A stretch of 64,000 bases of DNA from NCBI GenBank assembly GCA_024138015.1, contig JAMXBB010000006.1, positions 72,073,752 through 72,137,751 on the forward strand. The letters are read 5' to 3'. Under the pieces are notes generated by a model. It was not told the DNA's origin. It made no database searches and worked only from the letters and a program-made list of their open reading frames with translations. Positions 1 through 12,472 of the stretch are shown piece by piece. The DNA comes from Lumnitzera littorea (Eukaryota > Streptophyta > Magnoliopsida > Myrtales > Combretaceae). Both the position numbers and the translations under genes were made by a program. Numbering within the stretch: position 1 is the stretch's first letter; the number at the start of each line of letters is the position of its first letter.

Positions 1-2528
1 TAGGTAAGGTCATGTTGTATGAGTGCATCGTATAAAAACACTTTAATATATAGAAACAACCCTTGCAAAGGCCTCTCTTTACCTCTGCATGAAGTGATGG
101 CCTGAATAAGTAATGCAATGCATGGATAATGCATGACCCTTTTTAATTTAAGATAAGCCAAATATAATTAAGTCAAATTATGAGGCAATTAATTAATATC
201 AGCAAACCATCCAAATCATGTAATAATCAATCATACAATCAAATCATCAATTATCGTATTTAACAATATTTCTCATAGTAATCAATCAATATCAAGCACA
301 TGCCTATCCTGAAACCTCATACATCAAGTTATTAATATTCAATTTAAGTGTACTAACTACAAGTACAAAGAAGTATAGAGTTATCGGGAGTACTCACTTG
401 GCTATGATGTCTCGCATTAATTGCAATAGTCCTCAGGAAGATCCTAACCCTCGTCAAGATTACCTAATTATTATAAGATAAAAATGATAGTAAGTAACTG
501 AATGAACTGGTTATTTTAGGCATTTGTTTACCTATTTCTACTTAGGTTCTTATTAGTTTTCAATTGGTTGAACCTTATCACCAACCGTATGTAACTTTTT
601 CGTTTTATTTTTTATACTTATGAACTTATAGTCATTTTTTATTGTTTTTAGATGTACGTTTACTCGGTGACATCCATTTTGGACGTTACGACTCGTGTTT
701 TATGATATGGATTAGATTTATTGAAATTTTAATTATTGAAGCTTGAATATTCTTATTATCTAGTTTTATACCTTATTTAGTACTTAATGATTTAATTAGT
801 CATTAAATTCTTACACTTAGATGATTTTACATTATTATTACTATTTTACGTGCTCAAATAAGGCTAATTCAATTTAAGATGTGTATTATGGGCTTAAAGT
901 GATTTCGGCCCATATATGTATACATTTGTATGTATTGTATAGTTTATTGTTTTACTATACTATCTTATAGCATTTTAAATAATTATGTTATAAATTATTT
1001 ATGTATAATTTTTACACTTAAGCACTTATGTATCCTATACTTATGTTATGTATATATATACTTCTAATGTATTTATATGTATACTAGTATACTTGTACAT
1101 ATACCATATCTATACCTATACATATACCCATATATACATATGGTGTTATACGTATTTTTCATATGCCTTGTATAATCCCTTAATAAGTCTTGATATAATC
1201 CCTATTTTTGCACCTTATAGGCTTATTTAGAAAGTTATATGTATGTATACTTAGTATACTCCTCATTTTATGTTATATACATAGAAGATACTTATGTATA
1301 AGGGTATCCATATACATGTACATCAAGGACATTCTTATATACATATACTTGAGCATATGTATATGTGCTCTTTCTCTATTTATCTAAGAATTCTTTTACT
1401 TAGTAAGTATTTCACTAAAATTCTTACACTACTACTCCATTAGGATGCACTTGCTATATGCACATATATATTTCCACCTATATACTTAAGTATTTCTACA
1501 CTTCTAAGCATGGTATAAGGATTCCTATCTTCAACAACATATAAAGTACATATTACATGTAAGTTTCAAAACTAACCTAACATACACAACTAATTACTAA
1601 TTAAGCTAAGAGATCATATAAAAACATACCTTTTTCTCCTTAGTTTATGATAGTAGGAATTGTGAAAGTAAAGTGAGAAAGTGTTTGGAATTAAGGGAGC
1701 AAGGGGGTTTACGGTTTGGAAGTGGAGAAAAGGACTTTGTTTTGTGTTTGAAAAGATGAAGACAAGTGGGGTCTAAGTGAAGGGGAAAGTGGACGGCAAG
1801 AAGGAAAAGAAAAGGGGAAAAAATCCAAAAGAAAATAATTCAATTGAAAGAAAGGGAAGGTTTTAGTGTGATAATGACATATTTGTTGACTTTTCAATAT
1901 GTTAACTCAGTCAACCTTTGACTTGGAATGAAAGGAAATATGGGATTTATTGAATTGATTACTAAGAATAGGTAATGAGATCTTCCTTTAGGTATTTATA
2001 TCCTATATAAATCATTTAGTAAGCTAGTTAATGTAATTATCGTGAAAAGTGTCATTTAGGATACTAATACTTACTATATGTAGTATAATCATCAACTAAG
2101 CTCTTAACTTTATATAATACTAACCTAGTTATATAATTTGTAAGATAGGTGTGATCTATAATGTAATATCCTAGCTCCTAAAGAATTACTTTAGTATTAT
2201 ACGTATTTAAGAATGATTGAAAGTCATCTTTGATCTTTTACTAATGATTTGGTAAGATATTAAGGATATATTATCAATTAGGGTTATATAGTAAGTTATC
2301 ATGAATTAGTACTTTTATATCTTTAAAGTTATAGTTTTAGGGTTTTTACTACTTTCGAATGAAATCTTTAGTGTTTAGATACATTTAGGGTATAAAAGTT
2401 TTATACGTAATTAAATCTTCTGTAATTATCTTAAGGTTTTTATCTTAACTAACCTCATCAACTCTTAAAATCTTCAAGCACACTAGGGTCTACTTTGGGT
2501 ATTAGGTTAAAAATTTTAGAGGTTTACA
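1..2528 (-). mobile_element. LTR of a Tekay/Del-like element (family C), cut by the window edge
   Basis: Read on the minus strand, a long LTR starts at 2528 with TGTAAACCTCTAAAATTTTT, a start typical of Tekay/Del chromovirus LTRs, and runs leftward beyond base 1. The identification rests on homology in inverted orientation to 32550-33955. The two copies share, in order, an 'aaaaccctaaaac' block, a 'taaccctaattga' block, a 'gttgac...gtcaac' block and a pyrimidine-rich 'cttttcttttcctt' stretch (minus-strand view of about 1700-1900). Small ORFs at 1048-1230 and 1709-1897 lie inside and show no domain. No polypurine tract is evident next to 2528, so it may be a solo or 5' LTR. Confidence 0.6.
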
Positions 2529-2785
2529 ATAAGCATTACTTTCATCATCATTAATCTCTCTTTAAACATTGGGATTCAGCATTCTTAATACAAGACTTTA
2601 GGAAGTTTAGTAATCAATAGAAGATTCCTCACAAACTTTGAAAATATGAATTCATACAATGACTTAAGAAATTGCTCTATTTTCCACTTGAGAAATAGAG
2701 TATAACAAAACATGCACACTCTAATAAGAAATACTTCAATGCTAAGCTTTCGATCACAACCTCAAGTTTTGATACCAAAATTATA
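2529..2785 (-). mobile_element. Interior start of a minus-strand LTR element, with degenerate Met-tRNA primer site
   Basis: This short stretch lies between two LTR-like blocks. At 2766-2777 the plus strand reads gttttgatacca, which on the minus strand matches the initiator-Met primer site TGGTATCAGAGC at 10 of 12 positions. It sits a few bases after an LTR end, as expected for the start of a retrotransposon interior. The rest of that interior is missing and is replaced at 2528 by another LTR. No coding frame is visible. Confidence 0.5.
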
Positions 2786-3656
2786 TGATGTTCCTAGGAG
2801 TTGATTTGATCATTAGGGCTTACCATAAAAGCTGTAACTAAGTGGATCCTTCGAGATATCAAATAATGAAGGAATGGAAAATTTAACAAAAATATAGAAG
2901 CTTCTGTGAAACTACTCAAAGGATATGATGCACCAACGAACACAAGATGACTTAGTATTTTGCTTGATATGATTCATAAGCTAATACTAAAGTCTACTCA
3001 CGACTAATCTTGAGCTATTCAATAAGACTAGATAAGAGTGTAGGGGAAATGTCACTCTGAGAAGAGTATCTTGCAAGAACAAGTATATTTAACGACCCTA
3101 AAGTTGTAAGATGATTTCGACTACAAAAGACAATGGACTATTTATAGTAAGTCCCTAAGGCAATAAGGAAACATGTGCAATTACAATAAAGGTTAATACA
3201 ATAATACTATATTAGTACATCGTTAAAAGGGTAAAAGGAGACAAATAGTATAAAGGAATATAGTATAATGTCAAAAAAAGAAATGACATATGCCATCTCA
3301 TAATTAGGTCTGCGTTTTGGGATCTTAAGGTATTGTAGTTGAGTAAAGTTGATGTTAGGGCCGCTATTGATGAGCTGTGTTAGGAGTTGGTGATTGAATG
3401 ATGTTACTGTTTAGTAGTCTAAAAGAGTAGAGCTTAGCATATAGTGTCCTCAAACTCAGCACTCAGTAGGTTAGTAACTAGGCAAGAGTTTGAGTAGAGC
3501 AAGGTGTATTTCAGTTAGGCCCTTATAGAGTTCGTCCATAGCTCTTCCATGTACTAAAGCCCATTCTCAGTAAGCTAACAAGAGAGAATCCTCTTGGTGA
3601 GAGATTAGAGACTTCGAAGGCGAGCATGAGTGATTGGTGATCCATCATACATATCA
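2786..3656 (-). mobile_element. 5' LTR (about 0.87 kb) of the minus-strand element
   Basis: On the minus strand the block starts TGATATGTATG (right edge 3656) and ends AACATCA (left edge 2786), a TG...CA pair with matching TGAT/ATCA tips, followed by the primer-like site at 2766-2777. Its right edge coincides with the point where homology of the neighbouring Tat-like LTR begins, which supports the boundary. No target duplication can be tested because the other end of the element is absent. The family could be copia or gypsy. Confidence 0.45.
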
Positions 3657-6047
3657 CCCATATTAGGGGGTGCCATATGGCCCAATCATGGGGTGCTACG
3701 TGGTGTCCTAGTTGATTAAGCCAACTATCCTTCCACCTTCTTCTTTCTTATTTCCATGATGAATAGAATAGGAAGTTATGGGTTCTTTTTTTAGTAAGTT
3801 ACTTAATTTCTACACCCGATTTTATGCATTATTTGTTAAGAAAAAAGTCTTAAAAATATGGAAATGAAAGCTTAGGAAGTTTTCTTTTTAGAGACATAAG
3901 TTTTTGAATTATTGTAAAGGAAATTGTGACAAATAAAAATAACAAATTCAAATATCTAATAAATGCCCATATCATACATCCTTACTTATATTAGCAAAAT
4001 TAGGGTTTATTTATTTATTTATTTTTTGTAAATTGAAGGAATAACTTGACGTAAAACAAGTAAGGGCATCTTCCATGAGCTATGTGCATTTTTAATTTCC
4101 ATTATTTTGTGTAAAAACACATTCAAATTAGACTAAAAATGAAAAGAACCGAGATACATTCAAAAACTTGCCAATCAATAAAGATATGATCTTTCCTTTA
4201 CATGGAGGTTTCTTGAGCATTGCTCCCAACTTAGAGTTGTAAATAAAGGTCTTAGAATTCATGTTCAACTCCAACGCATTGAAAATCACCGTAATATATG
4301 AAATTGATAGTTTCTCTCTCTTGGTTCTCATGTTGATAAATCCATTCTCTTTCTTTGATTTTTCTTATTATAGAGCAAATTGATTTGAGATAAAATAGTG
4401 AAATATTCTATATTCATCTTAGAATAAAGCCAATGAGTGGTCTGTTTCAATTTCATTTTGAATTTGACTAATTCAAATTTAAAGTTTTGAATGTGATTTT
4501 AGGGATTGTTCATATTGAGCTCGAAGTTTTCAAAGAAATTGGGAGTCATGTTGCTTAGTTTTCCAAAAATTGAGGTGAGGGTCTCAAAGGAAGGTGTCTT
4601 AGGAGATCAAAGCCACTAGCCTTATCCCAAGAGCTGATTGATATCTACCCATATTGATTGATGGTTCGTTGCTTGCTATTGGAAAGTTTTCTAACTCTTG
4701 AAGTTGAACGCATTATTTGCTTAAAAAATTTTAAAAATATATATATAAATATGAAAAAATAAAAAATAGGTGTCTTTGACCTTGTGATGTTATGTTTTGA
4801 ATTGGATAATGTGTTTTTGCAACACTTAATTAATTTTGAATATGTTTATTATTGTTTCTTTTAAAATATATGAATTAGTTTTTCTTTTACAAAGAAAATT
4901 CTAAAAAAAATAATTTTTTTTATCCTATTTCGTCATGATCATATTTATATAATGTGTTTTTTATTTATCACATGATTAGTTAGTGTTAATGAAGAATTGT
5001 CTTGCTTAGACTTAATTTTAATAAATAACTAGCATGTTTAGATTTTAATTGATAATTAGTTTTCATGAATAAATTTGTTAATATGTTGGATTAAATAATG
5101 GACATATTTGGTTTGAATTTTTTTGGTATGTTTAATTGAATTAGTAAATAATATTTTGCTAGTGGCTTTAATAAAGAATTTGATTAGTTGGTAAATAATT
5201 AATGATTTGCATGACAATTTAGTTAACATGTTTAGCATAAATTGGTAAGATAGGTTAATAAATTTGCACATTATAATTGATATTTGTTTTGCATTTTGAT
5301 TGGTTGTTCTTCTATGATACATGGTCAACTATAATTAGTTCACATGATTATGTTAATTACTATATGTCTTGATAATTGTTTGCATATGTATTTTGCCTTG
5401 CTTGAATAAAGGAACTTTCAAATAAAATGGCTTTTACCTATAAGTATTTTATCTCATAATAAAATGTTTTTCATAAATAAAAAAATAAATTGGTCTTTTC
5501 CAAAACTTAGGGATTTCTTTAGGATCTTTTAAAGATGGACCAAAAAACACATTTTTTTCAAATTAATAAAACTTGATGGACTTAGAGTGAAAAGAGTTTT
5601 TCAAAAATAAAATCAACCAAGAAACTGAAGTTTTCTTAAATTGAGAATTACATAGGCTTGATCCTGTTTCGTAAGTACATAGGCACTTTGAGCAACCCAA
5701 AATAAATAAAAAATTTATTTTTCCCCTTTTTTCAAATGAAAAATAAAAGCAAGCTCATTTTACTTGAAAATAAAATCAAAAGCCTACTTAATTATTTGAT
5801 GAACTCTTTTATGGAAACTTTCAAGTTTTAATAAGGTAGCCTTTGAGCTCATATTTTCTCTACAATTAGGTTTCATCCACCTATAAGCCATAATTTCACT
5901 TTTTCTCAATTTCGATTGAGTTGCGACTCTTTTTTTCATTTTTTTTATAAAAAATTTTCTTAGTTTGGTTGAAAATTTTATATTGAGTAGGTTGGGCTTA
6001 ACATAAATCGAGCTAAGAAAAGGAGAAACCAAATTTTTAACTCAGCA
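3657..6047 (+). mobile_element. 5' LTR (left-truncated) of a Tat/Ogre-like element
   Basis: Bases 3657 to about 4925 are directly repeated at 26350-27629, with shared landmarks such as 'cacccatatta', 'tcatggggtgc', 'aatgaatagaata' and the 'gtgtctttgaccttgtgatgttatgttttgaattg' stretch near 4770. Near the end the block contains a 'gagttgcgactct' segment (5917-5930) that I associate with Tat-type LTRs. It ends just before an Arg-type primer site. About 0.8 kb of the 5' part, present in the 3' copy from 25517, is missing here. Open frames at 4128-4331, 5056-5328 and 5784-6032 are chance ORFs in AT-rich LTR. Confidence 0.65.
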
Positions 6048-6050
6048 ACT

Positions 6051-6068
6051 TAATGACTCAACTAGGGA
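6051..6068 (+). other. Degenerate Arg-tRNA-type primer binding site
   Basis: taatgactcaactaggga aligns with the Arg-tRNA-complementary primer site TGGCGACTCCACTGGGGA used by Tat/Ogre elements. Four of the five mismatches are G to A or C to T. It lies directly after the 5' LTR end and marks the plus-strand orientation of the outer element. Confidence 0.6.
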
Positions 6069-6661
6069 ACAGTTTGTAGGCTAGCCATATAAGAAGTCTA
6101 TGAAATTAATTAGGGCTTTGATTTTGCAAAAGTGATTAGCTTTTCCCCTATTTGATTTATTATTTCTTAATTGGTCTTTCTTTCTTGTTTTATTTATTTC
6201 CAAATAATTATACTAACTCTTGTTTTAGTGATGCAGGAATAGAATACAAAAAAAGAAGGCTGAATGGCTAAATGTATTTTGGGGCATAGTCTGTTTTCAT
6301 AAAATGTATGTTTAGATATAGTCGAACCTAGATGGTCCTAAGAACCTAAAATGAGAGCCATTATGTAAGTCTCAAGTTTGTAACCATTGTTCGAGGCCAA
6401 ATTAGCCAAGCCCTCTCAAGTTTCAAATGAGCTGTGATCTAAGTCAGCCCTTTTGCAACTTGGGAACTTTTACTTATCACTTAATTGCATTCATGTTCAT
6501 AAACTTGCAAATGAATAATAGTATGGCTTTTTATAAATAAATAAAAGTTATAACTATAAAAAAAAAGGGTTGCAAGTCCATTAAAGGTCTAACCAATTTT
6601 ATATCCCTTTTATATAATAATAAAGTTACAACTTAATATAATTGCCATACTATTATTCAAT
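6069..6661 (+). mobile_element. Left part of the Tat-like element interior
   Basis: Non-coding interior between the primer site and the Tekay-like insertion. No reading frame with a recognisable domain. It continues at 19964 once the 6662-19958 insertion is removed. It holds the inverted repeat listed separately. Confidence 0.5.
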
Positions 6662-6666
6662 TGCAA
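6505..6666. repeat. Short inverted-repeat (MITE-like) unit
   Basis: Arms 6505-6527 and 6644-6666 are inverted copies matching at 22 of 23 positions (core aatagtatggc / gccatactatt), with a spacer of 116 bp. The last bases of the right arm fall in the LTR inserted at 6662, but the uninterrupted site (joined to 19964) would still match at 20 of 21. The inverted repeat therefore predates that insertion. It could be a small foldback element or a chance hairpin in AT-rich DNA. Confidence 0.4.
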
Positions 6667-9600
6667 TGCCCTACCTTCTAGGTGTCCCTTAAAAATTTTT
6701 CTCAACTTTAGTACTTAAAGATGTTTCATTACTGCCAACCTCAAGTTAAGGATAAGGTAGAATTTGTATTATATGTATCATATAATAAGATGAAACTCCT
6801 ATTCCAAAAACACTTCTCATTCGATATAATAAACAACAGCAAAAGTCTTTCTCAAGTGTGAGCTAAATCCAAAGTATCACAACTATAAATTCTTATATAA
6901 TACATATCTCCCATTAAGATATCTGTATATAATACAATATCATTAGAAGGTCTACACATCACTTTTATAATCTCCATTGAGGCTTATGTACACAACTTGA
7001 CAATCTTTCCATGGAGTTTCTTCCTATTGTTTGGATTCAATTTCTGATTCACTTAAGCTATATAAGGGTTTTCGCCAGTACACTTTCTAACTAACATTCT
7101 GACTTACTTTTTGCTTAATGGATTACCCTAAAGATACTAATTATGTGTACTAAAGTCTCTTTGCTTCCATGAAGTGGAATCTTGACTAACTTCTTTTAGA
7201 ATTGGAGGATAAGAAAACCTATCCTATCGGCTTACTGTATGATAAGAATTGATAGGATAATAATAATACAAAACAATATCTCATTATCAACACATATAAA
7301 TTTACCGACTCTAATTACAACACAATTCATTCCTACTAAGCAATGTAAATGAATCACACGTATGTCATGCTCATACATGTGACATGCATCGACGTTGATA
7401 TCCTAGTCGAGTCCCAACCCTAGACCTAGTCATCTAGGTAGTCAACATTGCCATGCATATGAATTATCTAATTCTAGAACCTAGAATAGAGTATAACAAA
7501 CTTTACTTAGCTTAAGCAATGCAATTCTAAATGCTTTACAAAAATTAATTTGTAAACTGAGATATTTGTGTTATAAAAACAAGCTCCTAGAAACTAAATC
7601 ATTTGCTTAATAAGAGTCTGGTTTTCAAGATAGAACATAACCAAATAAAATCGCAGTTTATAAAACTTGACCCATAGCTCCTTTTATGCCATGCCATGAA
7701 CGCATTACTTGCATACCAAGAAAGATCAAGCAGTTCCAAGAAACACAAGAAAGCTTATTCATCAATACATTAACTAAGATTTCACTTAACTTCATTTATG
7801 TTTCAATTTCTAAAACCTCGGTATCAGATTCACCTAAGTGAATACCTTAGGAGGTTGGGTTAGTAGTTAGCACCTAGATTCTTATCTAAGTTAATTAAGA
7901 TCTTAAAGCAACAATTATATCTAAACAATATATAGATCTACAACATCAAGTATAACCAAGCAATACACAATTAAATCCAATCTAGTTAATAGCCAAGCTT
8001 AATTCATCTAACAACATATACTAAGAAGTTCATAAGGCATTTCATGACTTAACAATCAACACGTGACATTCTGTTACGTAGGATCAGTCTTAAGTAGTAT
8101 AGTTAGATAAGTTAAGAGTAGATAAAATCTACTCTAGAACATAAGCAATCTACTTACCTAAGCTACTTAGCAAATTCCCCAAGTCTTACTCTTTTCCCTA
8201 AGACCTTTTTGTACACATATCCCCTAAAAAAGATGCATACAATATTTAAGTTAAGATATGTCAATTATAAACAAAGTCACTAACTTACTTACACTTAGGG
8301 TCCAAGACTTGGTATTATTCTTTTTAAGACAACTTTAATCTCAACTACTTTTTGACCTAATTTCTGACTACATCCTGGACATAAGGCCCTTCAAGCAAAC
8401 TTTTTGATATAGTTTCTAACTTCATCAACATTACATAGATATTATTGTATCTCCTTTCCTTAACACATTATTCTTATTCTCATATATAAGCTTTAGCAAA
8501 ACACATATTAAACATCCATTTTACTATTGTATACTAATTAGGTTAACTATTTCATTAATAGCGCCTGAAGGACATAGAATGTTACTGCAAAAACGCATAT
8601 ACATATCCAATATTCAATCTACCCCTACATCAACGTTTTGCATATATTCGACACATAGACTAGTTCACATTCCCTTCTACTATATTTTCTTGCACACCTT
8701 TTAACTTACATTCTGATCTGTATAAAACATTATTTGAATCCTCAAATTATACGACTCTAGCATCCATACCCTTACTTCCTCACTCTAACACTCTAACCCA
8801 ACACTTCAAACCTCAAATACAGTAATAAACAAGCAATTAAAGACCTAATTACTTAATCAAATACTCGTTTTAGGAAATTTCAACCACATGCATTCTAAAT
8901 AGAAAAAAAACCCTAAAATTCACCTTTTGAATTTTTGAAAGCTCATCTCATGAAATCAAAATAGACATTTTGAAATGTTTGTACATAAACTTTGAGATCA
9001 AAATAACATCATTTAGGCTATTGAAAATTGGAAATAAGGTTCATTTTTGGCTTAGTTTCTTAAGGAAACACATATTTTTAAAGTAAAGTTTGAGAAATTC
9101 GATTGCATTTTTGGATTCTACATAAAAATTTACTTAAAGAAACCAAAAATCATAATTTTTAAGGCTCGTTTATTATTTTTAGAAAAATAGAATAAAAAAT
9201 AGCCAAAAAGCCAAACTCACTACTAGTTGCTACTCGGCCACCGTCTGGGGATGGGCGTATGTCTTCCTAAGTTGGTGTCACCTCCTCTATCTCCAAGTTG
9301 TTGGGTTCACTTCTAGGCAGTCTCTAGCCTAGGTAACTTGAAATTCCTCCAAATTTGCCCTTTTTATTCTTTATTTTTGCAAAAACCCTTATTAATGTTT
9401 ACTAAGCTCTCCAATATTTTTCCTAGATCCTAAATTATGTAAACCAAAATTTAAATGTAGCTTTGTGGTTATAGAAACTCCTCTTTGAGTTGGTGAATTT
9501 TTCCAAGCCTAAAAGTCTCTTTTTCCATAAATTTTCATGCATTAAGTATTTAGAACTACACCTGTAAAGTAAACTCTATCTTTTTCTAACTATATGCTAT

Positions 9601-9702
9601 ACCCCTTTCCTTGTTTTCTCATGTGCACTAGCTATCCTTGATTTCTTTTTTTTTTTTTTTCTTTTTACTTAGCTTAATTAGGGTGTTATTTTTATATATA
9701 TT

Positions 9703-9707
9703 ATATA
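9703..9707. repeat. Left target duplication ATATA of inner solo LTR
   Basis: ATATA directly precedes the TG start of the solo LTR at 9708 and is repeated at 10938-10942 directly after its CA end. Confidence 0.75.
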
Positions 9708-10937
9708 TGATATGAGGCAAGTGTACCTATCAATTTTAATATAGTGGATGTGAGTCCGAGTCAATCCCTCAGAGATTTTGAGTACTAATATCAACTTTAG
9801 CTCTATTATCTAACCGGAAAATTGTGATGAGTTGAATGAATTAAAAATACTGAAATTAACAAACTAAACTAATTATGAGACTTGATTAAGAAAATTAGAA
9901 AGCAATAAAACTAAGAACGACTTCAAGAAATTAATAACGTATTTAGGAATTATTTCCCCTAGTGTTTAACATGTGACCACTTAAAATATATTCAATTCAG
10001 TTTCTATTATTCTTGACCGGAGGGATTCACAATTAAAGCTAATATCTTTCTCAAGCATATTAACCCTAATCCTAAATTATTTATCGGAATCTCTTCACTT
10101 AGTAATATAACTTAAAATTGCATTAATGTATAATGAATTCCCACACAAATAGTTAACTTTCCGGAAGAAACATGTATCTTATCTCTAAGTATACATGTAA
10201 TTCTCTTCAATTATGCTAAGATCTAATTACACATGAAATTTCTCAATCATCATGCATAATATCATAAATTGATACTCTAGAATTATTAATCAATAATTAA
10301 ACAATATAATTGAATCAAGAAAAGATAGAAACTTTATTGAAAATTATAAATCAACTCAAGAGTCACATGAAACCCTAGGTTCCATAATCCTAAATACTCG
10401 AATTCTAAGCTATCATAATGAATCTAAAAACGAGTTTCATCAAAAGCATAAAATAAAACATGGAAAACCCCTTTAATTAATGAACAATCTCTCTAATCTT
10501 GAAGTTGATGTTGTTTTCGCTTTTTTCTTCTCTTTCTCCTCAAGTCTCTTCTCTTCTCTCGTGTCTCGTTCGTTTCTTTAATGTCTCTTTTTTTTCTAAA
10601 CCCTCAGATATCCTTTTATATATATATTATAAGGATTCTATTTTCGTCACCAGACACGGCCTGGGACATGGTCGTGTCCCCAGGTCGTGTAACTTTTTGT
10701 ACCAAGGCAAAATTTTTCTGCATAACTTCAAAACTTTAAAACTTTAAAACTTCTTCGTTTGAATTCCAAATTGAGTGAAACTTGATTCATTTTCTTCGTT
10801 TTCGATCCTAGAATGCGTTCAAACCTTGAAATCAAAATTTTACTCAATTAAGTATCAATTTCTTTAAAGAAAACCAAAAATGTAAGGGAAATACTATAAA
10901 ATCACCATATGAAATATGTTTAAAATCAGAGTTATCA
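9708..10937 (-). mobile_element. Solo LTR (1230 bp) inside the Tekay-like 3' LTR
   Basis: Starts TGATA and ends TATCA, with ATATA duplicated on both sides. The paralogous LTR at about 19451-19475 shows the uninterrupted empty site (…ttatataatatataac). Read on the minus strand, the end carries 'ctgagggattgac…ggtacacttgcc', resembling the terminal block of Athila-type gypsy LTRs and of the solo LTR at 40729-44209. An 82-codon ORF (10499-10747) lies inside and has no protein features. It includes a GC-rich palindromic 'gacacggcctgggacatggt' patch common in plant LTRs. Confidence 0.88.
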
Positions 10938-11437
10938 ATATAATATATAACTATTTCTCCTATTTTGAGTATACACCTATATATGCGATACATATACTAG
11001 CTATTTTACTCTCAATTGATCTTAATTAATTATTTTTATAAGTTAGATGATTTATTTTTGAGGCCTTACTATAATCCGATCTCTCGTTGTGTACATATGA
11101 AACTAATTTTTAACTTTTGATAAAAGTACGTTTTTACTAAATTAAATATTCTACTAACTTAATTTTACAAAATAAACTTCACCATAGTGTTTTTTTTTTC
11201 TTTACTTTTTGGATCTTATATTAAAAATTTATTTGATTCTGAGAATATTTTCTAGAATCTTAAATTTATTGATTCTAGGCAACTACGATTATTTTATATA
11301 ATAATAATTGTAACTCATGGTGCTTAAGACTACTTTATTTCATCACTTCACAAGTCATATTTTCTAAGTTCTATATTTATTTGGAATGTGCCACTACTTC
11401 GAGTCCTTGATAATTGGTTTAAGACCGAGGTCTCACA

Positions 11438-11450
11438 TTCCACCCTTCTT
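11438..11450 (-). other. Polypurine tract of the Tekay-like element
   Basis: Minus strand reads AAGAAGGGTGGAA directly before the 3' LTR start TGTGAGACC. This is the plus-strand priming position of a minus-oriented element. Confidence 0.75.
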
Positions 11451-12467
11451 GTAAAAAGTTTCATCCTCGAAACTATCACACCCTAAAACAATACAATTTC
11501 ATCCTTACTATTATACTTTTATTGTAGAACTTTGATTCTCACATCACATCACAATCATTAACTTTTGTTAAGGTTGTAACTCCAGTACACATATACCCCA
11601 TCTTGTTATACTCTTCCCATACTGTGGAGGTCCAAGTAGCAACATTAATTTTACTCATTTTACAAAATTTCTAATACTTTACATGCTACCAAGACCTTCT
11701 ACCCAACTTTTTAAGCATCAAGCTTATAGTTTAAGAATTGTATTTTATCATCTTCTTTATTTTCTTTACATTCATAACTTCACATAATTGCTAAAGGTGC
11801 AGCTATACTACATTCGTGTTACTTTTTATGCCTTAATGCTTGTCATGGTTAACCTAATCCTACCTTTACATAATTGTTATAATATCACTTTAATACAATT
11901 GATTCTAAACATCCCTTGCTTCAACCTCTATGACATCTTGCACTTCCCTTGTCCCTCAGTAATTTTTATTAGGGCTAGTAGCCATTGCCTCCATCTCTAT
12001 TCCATTTTCCAACCTTACAAACTGAATATATCCTCTCTTCTCATCCACAAACCCTCATACATAGGTCTAGCATTGTTATTCCTGATTAGTGCCATGTTGA
12101 GATTCAACATTTTGAGTTTGAGGTATGCATACCTAGCTACATGGAGCCCATTCATTTGAGTTTTCACGTTGTACTATTCAAATTATCTCATAATTTCATT
12201 ATATCAATTCCTTTGAATTAACTTTAACTTCTAGTCTAATATAGGATTTTAATTAACTAAGGTTCTAACCTACTTTTTGAGTTAGGTTCTGACTTTGTTA
12301 TTTTGATCCCATATCACTAGATTACTTCTTTTTAAAGTAAACTTCACTTCATCCACAAACCCTCTGTAGTACGCTTAATGTCTTTAGTATGAACATCAGC
12401 TATGAATGTCATCAAATCTATTTGTTACTATATAAGTATTTTTCAAGTTGCCAAGTTTTTGAAGATG
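11451..12467 (-). mobile_element. Interior of the Tekay-like element (3' part), non-coding
   Basis: AT-rich sequence between the polypurine tract and the inner solo LTR. The 123-codon ORF at 11788-12159 is on the wrong strand for the element and shows no domain. Nothing resembling integrase or chromodomain is readable. Confidence 0.6.
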
Positions 12468-12472
12468 ATATC

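Larger units (their letters stand above)
6662..11437 (-). mobile_element. 3' LTR of the Tekay-like element, interrupted by a solo LTR
   Basis: Direct copy of 16460-19958. Matching landmarks include 'aatgaatcacacgtatgtc' (7350 and 17140), 'tcacctaagtgaa' (7830 and 17616) and 'catgccatgaa' (7690 and 17477). Minus-strand start TGTGAGACC at 11437 and minus-strand end ...GGCATTGCA at 6662. Its 4776 bp include a 1230-bp solo LTR plus duplication, leaving about 3.54 kb, close to the 3.50 kb of the 5' LTR. Confidence 0.85.

Noticed and set aside
11788..12159. 123-codon ORF in the Tekay-like interior
   Set aside because: Opposite strand to the element, hydrophobic low-complexity translation, no similarity to gag, pol or any family I recognise.
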